DNA from: Capillimicrobium parvum
GTDB taxonomy: Bacteria > Actinomycetota > Thermoleophilia > Solirubrobacterales > Solirubrobacteraceae
Direction of reading: 5' to 3'
NCBI RefSeq assembly: GCF_021172045.1
Contig: NZ_CP087164.1
Location: forward strand, 3,162,001-3,226,000
Length of the DNA: 64,000 nucleotides
The number at the start of each line of letters is the position of its first letter. Within the stretch, counting starts at the first letter, position 1. The notes under the pieces were generated by a model. The model did not search any database. It was not told the origin of the DNA and saw only the letters and a list, made by a program, of their open reading frames with translations. Of the stretch, positions 27,267 to 36,736 are shown piece after piece. The position numbers and the translations under genes were made by a program.

Positions 27267-28863
27267 CCAGCGGACGAGCGTGCTCGTCGCCGGCGCCGGA
27301 CCGACCGGCCTGCTCCTGGCCGCCGAGCTGCGGCGGCGGGGCGTGCCGTGCCTGCTCGTCGACGCGCTCGACGCTCCGCTCGGCTGGGACCGCGCGACCG
27401 TCGTGCACTCCCGGTCGATGGAGATCTTCGAGGCGCTGGGCCTCGCCGACCGGTTCCTCGAGCTCGGCGTGAAGACCCGCGCCGCGCGCATCCGCGCCGA
27501 CGGCGAGACCCTCGGCTACCTGGACCTCGCCCTCGTCGACACGCGCTATCCGTTCGATCTCGGTCTCTCCGAGGAGGTGACGGAGTCGATCCTCCTCGGC
27601 CATCTCGAGCGCCAGGGCGGGACGGTCCAGCGCTCCACCCGCCTGGTCGGCCTGCAGCAGGGACCGGACGGCGTGCTGGCGACGATCGAGCAGCACGGCG
27701 GGCGGCGGCACGTGGCGGCGGCGTGGCTCGTCGCGTGCGACGGGTTCCACAGCACGATCCGCGACCTCGCCGGCATCGACTTCGAGGGTGCGGACATCGA
27801 ACCGGCGTGGGCGGTCTTCGACGCGTCGATCGAGGGATGCGACGACGACCCCGACGTCGCCGTCGCCTACCTCGATCGGCCGCCGCTGAACCTGACGCCG
27901 CTGCCGGGCAACCGGTGGCGCGTCTACGTAAGGCCGACCTCGGACGCGAGCGATCTCGTCGCCGACGCCGCGCCCGTGATCCACCGCTACCACCCCGGCG
28001 CCAGGTTCACCGACGTCGAGAACCCGGTGCGCTTCCACTGCCATTCGCGCGTCGCCGCCCGGTTCCGCGCCGGCCGGGTGCTGCTGGCGGGCGACGCGGC
28101 CCATGCCTGTACACCAGCGCAGGGTCACGGCATGAACACGGGGCTGCAGGACGCGTTCAACCTCGGCTGGAAGCTCGCGCTCGTCTGCGCCGGCGCCTGC
28201 GCGCCCAGCCTGCTCGACGCCTACGAGGACGAGCGCCGGCCGGTCGCGCAGCAGGTGGTGGACTCGGGCGCGTCGACGGAGGCCGCGGTCGCGCTGACCC
28301 TCGATGCCGAGCGCGCCGAGCGCAACGCGACGCTGCGCCGGACGTTCGCCGACCCGGCATCCGCGCACCACGAGGCGACCTCGGCCGCCGAGCTCGGCCG
28401 GTCCTATCGCGACTCGCGCGCGGTGACCGGCGACGATGCCGACGCGCTGCGCCCGGGCGACCGGCTGCCGGACCCGCTGGCGGCGCACCCGGCCGGTGGC
28501 GGGCGGTGCAGCCTCCACGAGCTCACGCACCGCGCCGAGCACACCGTGCTGGTGCTCGGCGGCCCACACGCCCGCCCCGCCGACGTCCTCGACCTCGCGC
28601 GCGCCGTGGAGGCCGAGCATGACGCCTCGCCGATCATCGGCGCCGTGTTCGGCCTGTCCGCCGGGCCGGCCGTCGCGGGGCTCGGGACGCTCGACGCGGA
28701 CGTCGCCGACCGGCTCGGGATCCGAGACGTGACGGTGCTCGCGATCCGTCCTGACCGGTTCGTCGGGTTCCGCCACGACGGCGGCGACCCGGGCGCGATC
28801 GCTGCCTACCTGCGCGTGTTGTCCGCGACGGCCGCCGGCGCCCGGGTCGACGTCAGCCCTTGA
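27253..28863 (+). CDS. FAD-dependent aromatic hydroxylase-type monooxygenase
   Basis: 536 residues of the class A flavoprotein monooxygenase (PheA/TfdB, UbiH) family. FAD-binding VLVAGAGPTGLLLAAEL at the N-terminus, DG motif WLVACDGFHSTIRDLAG near 160-175, and GDAAHACTPAQGHGMNTGLQDAFNLGWKL near 285-313; the last 130 residues form the thioredoxin-like domain of PheA/TfdB-type hydroxylases. It uses NAD(P)H and O2 to hydroxylate an aromatic or polyketide-like ring. Overlaps the UbiB-like gene at its start and the convergent enoyl-CoA hydratase gene by 11 bp at its end. Confidence 0.92.
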   Translation: MRDPDQRTSVLVAGAGPTGLLLAAELRRRGVPCLLVDALDAPLGWDRATVVHSRSMEIFEALGLADRFLELGVKTRAARIRADGETLGYLDLALVDTRYPFDLGLSEEVTESILLGHLERQGGTVQRSTRLVGLQQGPDGVLATIEQHGGRRHVAAAWLVACDGFHSTIRDLAGIDFEGADIEPAWAVFDASIEGCDDDPDVAVAYLDRPPLNLTPLPGNRWRVYVRPTSDASDLVADAAPVIHRYHPGARFTDVENPVRFHCHSRVAARFRAGRVLLAGDAAHACTPAQGHGMNTGLQDAFNLGWKLALVCAGACAPSLLDAYEDERRPVAQQVVDSGASTEAAVALTLDAERAERNATLRRTFADPASAHHEATSAAELGRSYRDSRAVTGDDADALRPGDRLPDPLAAHPAGGGRCSLHELTHRAEHTVLVLGGPHARPADVLDLARAVEAEHDASPIIGAVFGLSAGPAVAGLGTLDADVADRLGIRDVTVLAIRPDRFVGFRHDGGDPGAIAAYLRVLSATAAGARVDVSP

Positions 28864-29770
28864 ACGTCGACGCGCCCGCGTCGCCGAACGGCTCGTCGCG
28901 CTCGCGGACCGCCTGACGGAAGCCCGCCTCGGCCGCACGCTGCTGGAAGGCGTAGCCCTCGGCGGTGTGGCGGGTGATGCCGTCGAAGACCGTGCCGAGC
29001 AGCTGGGTCGCGTGCAGGCCCTGGCTGAACAGGCTCTGGTTGACGAGCAGCTTCATCATCTGCAGCTGGTTGAGCGGCATCCGGGCGATGCGCGCGACCA
29101 GCGCCTCCGTGCGCTCGTCGAGATCCTCGGGCGCGGGCGCCTCGATCGCCAGCCCCCATTCCAGGGCCTCGCGGCCCGACAGCGAGTCGCCGGTGAACAG
29201 CAGCCGCTTCGCGCGCTGGGGGCCGAGCCGGGGCGCCCACATCGCGGTCGTCGGCGAGCCCCAGACCCGCGCCGGCGGGTAGCCGATCTTCGCGTCCGCG
29301 GCGATGACGAGCAGGTCGCTGCACAGCGCCATGTCCGTGCCACCGGCGACGCAGAAGCCGTGGACCTTGCAGACGACCGGCGTGGTGCAGTGAAACAGCG
29401 ACATGAAGCCGCGGACGTTGCGGCGCATCATCCCGAAGTCGACCATCGGGTCCCAGACGCGCGCGGGGTCGTGGTTGGCCGCCATGACGGCCGGGTCGAG
29501 CGGCGAGCCCGCCGGGGCGGCGAGCGGTTCGTCGCCCAGCCGGCCCTGACCCTCCGCCGACTCGACCAGGTCGTAGCCGCCGCAGAACCCCTTGCCGTTC
29601 CCGGACAGCAGGATCACGCGGACGGCCGGGTCGAGGTCGGCCTGCTCGACGGTCTGTTCGAGCTCGGTGACCAGGCGGCGCGTGATGCCGTTGCCGCGAT
29701 CAGGGCGGTCGAGCGTGATGCGGCCGATCCCGTCGGCGGCCGTGTAGGTCAACGTCTGGAGGTCGGTCAT
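28853..29770 (-). CDS. Enoyl-CoA hydratase/isomerase (crotonase) family
   Basis: 305 residues. Crotonase fold with GNGKGFCGGYDL (oxyanion hole, about 56-67), the KVHGFCVAGGTDMALCSDL helix (oxyanion hole second half), and a longer-than-usual insertion of about 40 residues after VESAEGQGR, followed by VWDPMVDFGMMRRNVRGF. Such insertions occur in members acting on bulky acyl-CoA, but the reaction cannot be named. It follows the DAHP synthase gene on the same strand after 57 bp, and overlaps the convergent monooxygenase gene by 11 bp. Confidence 0.9.
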   Translation of the reverse strand: MTDLQTLTYTAADGIGRITLDRPDRGNGITRRLVTELEQTVEQADLDPAVRVILLSGNGKGFCGGYDLVESAEGQGRLGDEPLAAPAGSPLDPAVMAANHDPARVWDPMVDFGMMRRNVRGFMSLFHCTTPVVCKVHGFCVAGGTDMALCSDLLVIAADAKIGYPPARVWGSPTTAMWAPRLGPQRAKRLLFTGDSLSGREALEWGLAIEAPAPEDLDERTEALVARIARMPLNQLQMMKLLVNQSLFSQGLHATQLLGTVFDGITRHTAEGYAFQQRAAEAGFRQAVRERDEPFGDAGASTFKG

Positions 29771-29827
29771 GACCCGCGACGGTAGAGGTCCGGGCCGGCG
29801 CCGCGGCGGCGCGATGGTCGCCTCGGC

Positions 29828-31510
<1,683 letters not shown>

Positions 31511-31909
31511 ATGAGCGATCCCACGCAGGCCCCCACCACCGTCACGAACATCGGCGTCGCGATGTTCACCGTGGCCGACCAGAACGCCGCGCTGGCGTTC
31601 TACACCGAGAAGATGGGCTTTGAGGTGCGCGCCGACGTCGCGTTCGGCGAGAACGGCGAGTACCGCTGGCTGGAGGTCGCGCCGCCCGGCTCGACCGCCC
31701 GGCTGGCGCTCAACCCGCCGATGAACGACGAGCCCGGCGGCAGCGCGATCGGCATCGAGACGGCCGATGTGCACGCCGAGCACGCCCGGTTGAAGGCCCT
31801 CGGGGTCGAGGTCGAGGAGCCGATGTCGTCGCCCGGCACGCCGACCATGTTCATGATGCGCGACCCCGACGGCAACCACATCGCCGTCGTCGAGACGTCC
31901 GGCGCCTGA
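31511..31909 (+). CDS. VOC-family (glyoxalase-like) protein
   Basis: 132 residues, one vicinal-oxygen-chelate domain made of two beta-alpha-beta-beta-beta modules: VAMFTVADQNAALAFYTEKM and YRWLEVAPPG, then AIGIETADVHAEHARLKAL and FMMRDPDGNHIAVVETS. The DPDGNHIAVVE tail is typical. Metal ligands of a glyoxalase I (His/Glu pairs) are only partly present, so the catalysed reaction is open. An ATG two codons upstream (31505) is an equal start choice; no clear ribosome site separates them. Convergent with the globin gene, 12 bp apart. Confidence 0.85.
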   Translation: MSDPTQAPTTVTNIGVAMFTVADQNAALAFYTEKMGFEVRADVAFGENGEYRWLEVAPPGSTARLALNPPMNDEPGGSAIGIETADVHAEHARLKALGVEVEEPMSSPGTPTMFMMRDPDGNHIAVVETSGA

Positions 31910-31921
31910 GCGGCGAGCGTC

Positions 31922-32368
31922 CTACGCCATGGCCGGGCCGTGACGCGTCACGGCCAGGCCACCGGCCGCGTACGCGGCAACGGCCTCGCGGCGGCCTTCG
32001 AGGCGGCGGTGGAACGCGGCGGCGACGCGCAGCGCGTGCGCCTTGGCGAGCTCGGCGCGCTCACCGGCGAAGAGCTCGTCCACGGTCGTGCGCCACAGGA
32101 CGAGCCAGCGCTCGAAGTGGGCGGCGCGCAGCGGGGACTTGGCGTCGAGCGACGCGTGGGGCGCGAACGCGCCTCCCCCGTACGTCCGCGACCCGAGCAG
32201 GACCGTCTCCCAGAACGACGAGATCACGGGCACGTGCGCCTCGAGGTCGAGGTGGGCGATGTCCGTGAACAGATAGCCGATCATCGGATCGGTCAGAGCG
32301 CGCCCGTAGAAGGCGCGGACCAGGCGCTCGCAATCCTCGTGCGTCTCGATGTCGCCGCCTGCGTGCAT
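31922..32368 (-). CDS. Group III truncated haemoglobin
   Basis: 148 residues of the truncated globin group III (trHbP) family: LVRAFYGRALTDPMIGYLF (B helix), HVPVISSFWETVLLGSRTYGG (with the E-region His and Trp) and HFERWLVLWRTTVDELFAG (F-helix proximal His region). Group III globins bind O2 and NO with roles in stress protection. The C-terminal 30 residues are an extra Ala-rich helix. It lies 23 bp downstream of the dialkylglycine-decarboxylase-like gene and is probably cotranscribed. Confidence 0.9.
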   Translation of the reverse strand: MHAGGDIETHEDCERLVRAFYGRALTDPMIGYLFTDIAHLDLEAHVPVISSFWETVLLGSRTYGGGAFAPHASLDAKSPLRAAHFERWLVLWRTTVDELFAGERAELAKAHALRVAAAFHRRLEGRREAVAAYAAGGLAVTRHGPAMA

Positions 32369-32391
32369 GCCCACAGAATAGGAAATCGGGG

Positions 32392-33690
32392 TCAGCTCAC
32401 GGCCGCGCGCGCGGTGACCGTCGTCAGCGCGTCGTCGATGATCTCGAGCGCGAGGCCGACCTCCTCGGCGCCGATCGTCAGCGGCGGCGCCATGCGCACG
32501 CAGTTCGTCGCCCCGGCCGACGACCCCCGCACGAGGTTCACCGACAGCCCGCAGCGCAGGCACTCGTCGGTCAGCGCGCGGCCGAGCTCGTCGGCGGGCT
32601 CGCGGGTGTCGCGGTCGGTGACGAGCTCGAGCCCGCACAGCAGCCCGAGGCCGCGGACGTCGCCCACGACCTCGTGGCGCGCGTGCAGCTCGTGCAGCCC
32701 GGCGAGCACCTGCTCGCCGCGAGCGCGGGCCACCGCGGGCAGGTCCTCGTCCACCACCACGCCCAGCACCGCGTCCGCCGCCGCGGCGGGGAGCGGGTCG
32801 GACACGTGCGACGTGACGTGCGCGAAGCCGAGCGCGTGGCAGCGCTCCTCGAGACCGGCGCTCGTCACCATCGCCGAGATCGGCACGCCGCCGCCGAGCG
32901 TCTTCGACAGCACGAGGAAGTCTGGGACGACGTCGTAGAGCTCGAACCCGTACATCGCCCCGAGCCGTCCCAGCCCGGTCTGGCATTCGTCGAGGACGAG
33001 CAGCATCCCGCGCTCGTCGCAGAGCTCGGCCAGCCGCGCGAAGTAGCCGGGCGGAGGGACGATCACGCCGCCCGCCGACAGCACCGGCTCGGCGATCACC
33101 GCCGCCGGCGCGCCGACCGACGCCTGGTCGAACAGGTCGAAGCCCGCCTCCAGGCACGAGCAGTCGCACGTGCCGTCGCAGTGGCGGATCGGGCACCGGT
33201 ACGCGTACGGAGCCGGCAGCGCGAAGACCCCGGGCATCGCCGGCCCGTAGCCGCGGCGGCCGGCCGACATCGTCACCGAGCTCGCTCCCGCCGTCATGCC
33301 GTGCCAGCTGCGCGTCAGCGACAGCACCTCGAAGCCGCCGGTCGCCAGTTTCGCCATGCGCAGCGCCGCTTCGTTGCCCTCGGCCCCCGTCGACAGGAAC
33401 ATCGCCCGCTCGAGGCCGGGCGGCAGCGTGGCGACCAGGTGCTCCGCGAGCGACAGCACGGGCGGCGACAGCGCCCACGCGTTGAGGTGCAGCACGTCAC
33501 GGCCGGCGCGCTCGATCGCCGCCACGACCGCCGGATGGTTGTGGCCGATCGTCGCGCAGATCTGGCCCGCCGTGAAGTCGAGCACCCGGCGGCCGTCGTC
33601 GAGCTGCATCCACGATCCCGAAGCGGACGCGACGACCCCGTCCGTGAACGAGCCGCCGTAGCGGATGAGCAGGTCGCGGGGATCGGACAT
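32392..33690 (-). CDS. Class III aminotransferase, dialkylglycine decarboxylase-like
   Basis: 432 residues, fold type I PLP enzyme of class III. ICATIGHNHPAVVAAIE, STGAEGNEAALRMAK and LVLDECQTGLGRLG are conserved, and the PLP lysine is in FLVLSKTLGGGVPISAM. The GHNHP and YGPAMPGVFALPAPYAYRCP regions match 2,2-dialkylglycine decarboxylase. A Cys-rich loop with cysteines at 166, 171, 175, 177 and 179 is unusual and may bind a metal. Probably followed by the truncated globin in one transcript; the upstream region is shared with the divergent copper oxidase. Confidence 0.88.
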   Translation of the reverse strand: MSDPRDLLIRYGGSFTDGVVASASGSWMQLDDGRRVLDFTAGQICATIGHNHPAVVAAIERAGRDVLHLNAWALSPPVLSLAEHLVATLPPGLERAMFLSTGAEGNEAALRMAKLATGGFEVLSLTRSWHGMTAGASSVTMSAGRRGYGPAMPGVFALPAPYAYRCPIRHCDGTCDCSCLEAGFDLFDQASVGAPAAVIAEPVLSAGGVIVPPPGYFARLAELCDERGMLLVLDECQTGLGRLGAMYGFELYDVVPDFLVLSKTLGGGVPISAMVTSAGLEERCHALGFAHVTSHVSDPLPAAAADAVLGVVVDEDLPAVARARGEQVLAGLHELHARHEVVGDVRGLGLLCGLELVTDRDTREPADELGRALTDECLRCGLSVNLVRGSSAGATNCVRMAPPLTIGAEEVGLALEIIDDALTTVTARAAVS

Positions 33691-33727
33691 GGCCCGATCC
33701 TCCCATGGCCCGCTGCGTCCACGCCGT

Positions 33728-33743
33728 TTTAGGCCCGACTAAA
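33728..33743. promoter_or_regulatory. Candidate DtxR-family metalloregulator box
   Basis: TTTAGGCCCGACTAAA is a dyad with perfect TTTAG/CTAAA arms around six bases, similar to the TTTAGG...CTAAA sites of DtxR/SirR/MntR-type repressors. It lies 42 bp upstream of the multicopper oxidase start and 37 bp upstream of the aminotransferase start, in the 95-bp divergent region. The downstream ZIP transporter and copper protein make metal control plausible, but no regulator is encoded nearby, so this is a motif-based guess. Confidence 0.35.
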
Positions 33744-33785
33744 GTCTGAGGCCGTAGCTACCAACAATCTGCTTAGATCCGTCAT

Positions 33786-34838
33786 ATGGCCTCCGTGTCC
33801 CGCCGATCCCTGCTCGCCTCCGGAGGCGTCGCCGCGCTGGGCCTCACGGTCGCCGGCGTCCGCGGCGCCACGGCCGACGGCGCGCAGCACGACCACGGCG
33901 CCCACTCCCACGCGCATGGCGGCTCCGGCATGGCCCACGGCGGCGGCGTCAACGGCCCCATGTTCCGCGGCGGGCAGACGGTCGACCACGCGGCCAACGG
34001 CTTCGACCCGACCGAGATCCTGCGCGACTTCGACTGGGGGCGCACCACGAAGCTCCCCGGGGGGCGCACGCTGCGCGAGTGGGACGTCTGGGCGTCGGAC
34101 CACGACGTCGAGGTCGCCCCGGGGGTGACGTTCCCGGCGTGGACGTTCAACGGCCGCATCCCGGGCCCCACGCTGCGCTGCCGTGAGGGCGAGCGACTGC
34201 GCATCAACTTCCGCAACGGCTCGCATCACCCGCACACGATGCACTTCCACGGCATCCACCCGGCCGACATGGACGGCGTGGCGGGACAGGGCGCCGGGAT
34301 CATCGAGCCGGGTGCGACGACCATCTACGAGTTCGACGCCGAGCCGTTCGGGCTGCACCTCTACCACTGCCACGTCGGGCCGCTGGCCGAGCACATCGCC
34401 CGCGGCATGTACGGCACGTTCATCATCGACCCCGCCGGCGGCCGCCCCGACGCCGACGAGCTCGTGATGGTCCAGCACGGCTACAACACGACGTTCGACG
34501 GCGAGGGCAACCAGCTCTACGCGGTCAACGGCATCCCCTTCTGCTACATGAACGCGCCGGTCCAGGTGCGCCGGGGCGAGCTGGTGCGGATCTACCTCAC
34601 GAACCTGCTCGAGTACGACCCGATCAACTCGTTCCACCTGCACGGCAACTTCTTTCACTACTTCCCGACCGGGACGAGCCTGCAGCCGCTCGAGTACACG
34701 GACACGGTCGCCCAGGTGCAGGGCCAGCGCGGCATCCTCGAGATGCGCTTCCCCCACACCGGGCAGTTCATGTTCCACGCCCACAAGACGGAGTTCGCCG
34801 AGCTCGGCTGGATGGGGATGTTCGAGGTGACCGGCTGA
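33786..34838 (+). CDS. Two-domain multicopper oxidase, Tat-exported
   Basis: 350 residues. The N-terminus SVSRRSLLASGGVAALGLTV is a Tat signal with twin arginine, so it is exported folded. A His-rich stretch (HDHGAHSHAHGGSG and AHGGG) follows. Copper ligands sit in TMHFHGIHPADM, GLHLYHCHVGPLAEHIARGM, SFHLHGNFFHYF and FMFHAHKTEFAELGWMGMFEV; the last is the HxHxxxxxxxGM-like end of cupredoxin domain 2. Small laccase or nitrite-reductase-like enzymes have this layout. It is one base from the ZIP gene start (TGATG overlap). Confidence 0.88.
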   Translation: MASVSRRSLLASGGVAALGLTVAGVRGATADGAQHDHGAHSHAHGGSGMAHGGGVNGPMFRGGQTVDHAANGFDPTEILRDFDWGRTTKLPGGRTLREWDVWASDHDVEVAPGVTFPAWTFNGRIPGPTLRCREGERLRINFRNGSHHPHTMHFHGIHPADMDGVAGQGAGIIEPGATTIYEFDAEPFGLHLYHCHVGPLAEHIARGMYGTFIIDPAGGRPDADELVMVQHGYNTTFDGEGNQLYAVNGIPFCYMNAPVQVRRGELVRIYLTNLLEYDPINSFHLHGNFFHYFPTGTSLQPLEYTDTVAQVQGQRGILEMRFPHTGQFMFHAHKTEFAELGWMGMFEVTG

Positions 34839-36034
34839 TGCCGGCCCCCACGGCGACGCGGCCGGTGGTGCCCACCTGGGTGCTCGCGGCGATCCTCGTC
34901 GCGGTGATGGCGGTCGTGCTGGCCGGGCTGGCCCTCGTCGGTGGCGACGCGCTGCCCGAGCGCCAGGGTCCGCCCGTCGAGCAGCTCGCCGTCGAGCGCA
35001 CCGTGCTCGAGCCGGGCACGATCGAGCTGCGGCTGCGCAACACGGGCCCCGACGCGGTCTCCGTCGCGCAGATCTTCGTCAACGACGCCTATGCGGACTT
35101 CGCGGGGCCGGGCGACGAGATCGGCCGGCTCGCGAGCGCCTCGCTGAAGATCGACTACCCCTGGCAGGACGGCTCCCCGTACCTCGTCTCCATGCTCACC
35201 TCCACGGGCGCGGTGATCGAGCACCAGATCGCGGCCGCCGTGGAGACCCCCGCCCCCGACGCGGGCCTGTTCGGGCTCATGGCGCTGCTGGGCACGTACG
35301 TCGGGATCATCCCCGTCCTGCTGGGCATGCTGCTCCTGCCGGTCCTGCGCCGGGCGAGCCGGCCGTGGATGACCGGCCTCATGGCCTTCACGGTCGGGCT
35401 GCTCGCGTTCCTCGCGGTCGACGGGACGATCGAGGGCCTCGACATCGCCGGCGCCAGCAGCCAGGCGTTCGGCGGCGTCGAGCTGCTGTTCCTCGGAGCG
35501 GGGCTCGCGTTCCTCGCGCTCACCGCCGTCGACCGCATGGTCTCGGCGCGGCGGGCGGGCGCGGGGGCGGCCGGGCGCAGCGGATACGCGGCCGCGCTGA
35601 TGGTGGCGATCGGCATCGGGCTGCACAACCTCGGCGAGGGCCTCGCGATCGGCAGCGCCTACGCGATCGGCGAGCTCGCCCTCGGCGCCTTCCTCGTCGT
35701 CGGGTTCGCCGCGCACAACACGACCGAGGGCCTCGCGATCGCGGCGCCCCTGAGCGGCGGGCCCGGCCGGCCGCCGCTGGCCCGGCTGCTCGGCCTCGGC
35801 GTGATCGCGGGCGCGCCGGCGATCCTCGGCGGCATCCTCGGCGCGACCGTCGACAACGCCGAGCTGACGACGTTCCTGCTCGGCGTCGGCGTCGGCGCGA
35901 TCGTCCAGGTCGTCGTGCAGCTCGCGTCTACCATGCGCGACGGCAGCGGCCGGATCCTCAACCCCGTCAGCGTCGGCGGCCTGTGCGCGGGGATGATCGC
36001 GCTGTACGCGACGAGCCTGCTGGTCGCCGCCTGA
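34838..36034 (+). CDS. ZIP-family metal transporter
   Basis: 398 residues. An N-terminal signal-anchor and an extracytoplasmic domain of about 90 residues (VEQLAVERTVLEPGTIELRL onward, cupredoxin-like beta sandwich) precede eight membrane spans. Metal-binding ZIP motifs HNLGEGLAIGSAY and HNTTEGLAIAAP are at the ends of spans 4 and 5. ZIP proteins carry Zn, Fe, Mn or Cu ions into the cytoplasm. The start ATG shares its A with the copper oxidase stop, so the two are translated together. A 47-bp palindrome lies 14 bp after the stop. Confidence 0.88.
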   Translation: MPAPTATRPVVPTWVLAAILVAVMAVVLAGLALVGGDALPERQGPPVEQLAVERTVLEPGTIELRLRNTGPDAVSVAQIFVNDAYADFAGPGDEIGRLASASLKIDYPWQDGSPYLVSMLTSTGAVIEHQIAAAVETPAPDAGLFGLMALLGTYVGIIPVLLGMLLLPVLRRASRPWMTGLMAFTVGLLAFLAVDGTIEGLDIAGASSQAFGGVELLFLGAGLAFLALTAVDRMVSARRAGAGAAGRSGYAAALMVAIGIGLHNLGEGLAIGSAYAIGELALGAFLVVGFAAHNTTEGLAIAAPLSGGPGRPPLARLLGLGVIAGAPAILGGILGATVDNAELTTFLLGVGVGAIVQVVVQLASTMRDGSGRILNPVSVGGLCAGMIALYATSLLVAA

Positions 36035-36048
36035 GCGGGCGCGCGCCA

Positions 36049-36095
36049 CCGAGCGTCGAGTTCCTCAGCCTCACGCGGAGAACCTCGACGGTCGA
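36049..36095. repeat. 47-bp palindrome, copy B (ZIP / flavodoxin convergent junction)
   Basis: Starts CCGAGCGTCGAGTTCCTCAG and ends in the degraded arm CCTCGACGGTCGA; the left arm is identical to copies A and C and the right arm differs at two positions. It occupies the gap between the convergent ZIP and flavodoxin genes, as the other copies occupy other convergent gaps. Confidence 0.8.
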
Positions 36096-36112
36096 TGCCG
36101 ACGCGGGCCGCG

Positions 36113-36640
36113 CTACACGCGCTCGCCCACCCGCAGCTCGCCGGCGATCCCGGCCGCCCACTCGCCGATCTCGTCCCAGTCGCGCCGGTCGGCGGACTCG
36201 GGCGGCGTGTTCTTCGCCATGGACTTCGCGATGAACCCGCCGTCCTGCGGGACCCGCCCGCCGAACACGACGTGCGCGCGGGCGCCGAGCTCCTCGACCG
36301 TCTTGACGACCCCGGCCGGCTCCTCCCACTCCGCGTTGCGCTCGGCGTCGCCGACGTACCCGGACGAGAAGACCCAGAGCGGCAGCTGCGCCAGCTCGCG
36401 GCGGTGCCGATGCAGGAAGCGCTTGGCCTCATGGCGCCAGCGCTTCATGTAGACCGCGCTGCCGAGCACCACGGCGCCGTAGCCCTCGAGCTCCTTGACG
36501 TCGCCGGCGTCGCGGCAGTCCGCCGGCACGCCGTCCGCGCGCAGGCGCTCGGCGATCGCCTCGGCGATCTCGTGAGTCGAGCCGTGCTTGCTGGCGTACG
36601 CGACCAGCACCTTGGGGGTCGATGACGATGGCGTGCTCAT
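36113..36640 (-). CDS. Flavodoxin-domain protein (HemG-like)
   Basis: 175 residues. FMN-binding flavodoxin fold with the phosphate loop YASKHGSTHEIAEAIAERL near 12-30, VVLGSAVYMKRW (isoalloxazine-side loop) and VWVFSSGYVGD-type strand (LPLWVFSSGYVG). The long insertion with KTVEELGARAHVVFGGRV resembles menaquinone-dependent protoporphyrinogen oxidase HemG and related bacterial flavodoxins. The electron partner is unknown. ATG 36640 was chosen because MSTPSSSTPKVLVAYAS places the first strand properly. Confidence 0.85.
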   Translation of the reverse strand: MSTPSSSTPKVLVAYASKHGSTHEIAEAIAERLRADGVPADCRDAGDVKELEGYGAVVLGSAVYMKRWRHEAKRFLHRHRRELAQLPLWVFSSGYVGDAERNAEWEEPAGVVKTVEELGARAHVVFGGRVPQDGGFIAKSMAKNTPPESADRRDWDEIGEWAAGIAGELRVGERV

Positions 36641-36736
36641 GAGCCCCAGGATGCCCGCACCCGCGACGTGCGGCATCGGGGCAATGCCCGGGGCGCGACG
36701 CGGCAGACTACGGTCCGCCGCGGGCCGGACGCTTTT

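Noticed and set aside
36713-36730. Hairpin followed by five Ts after the RNase J stop
   Set aside because: The T run is on the plus strand, but no plus-strand gene ends there, and on the RNase J strand it has no T run; stem is imperfect.
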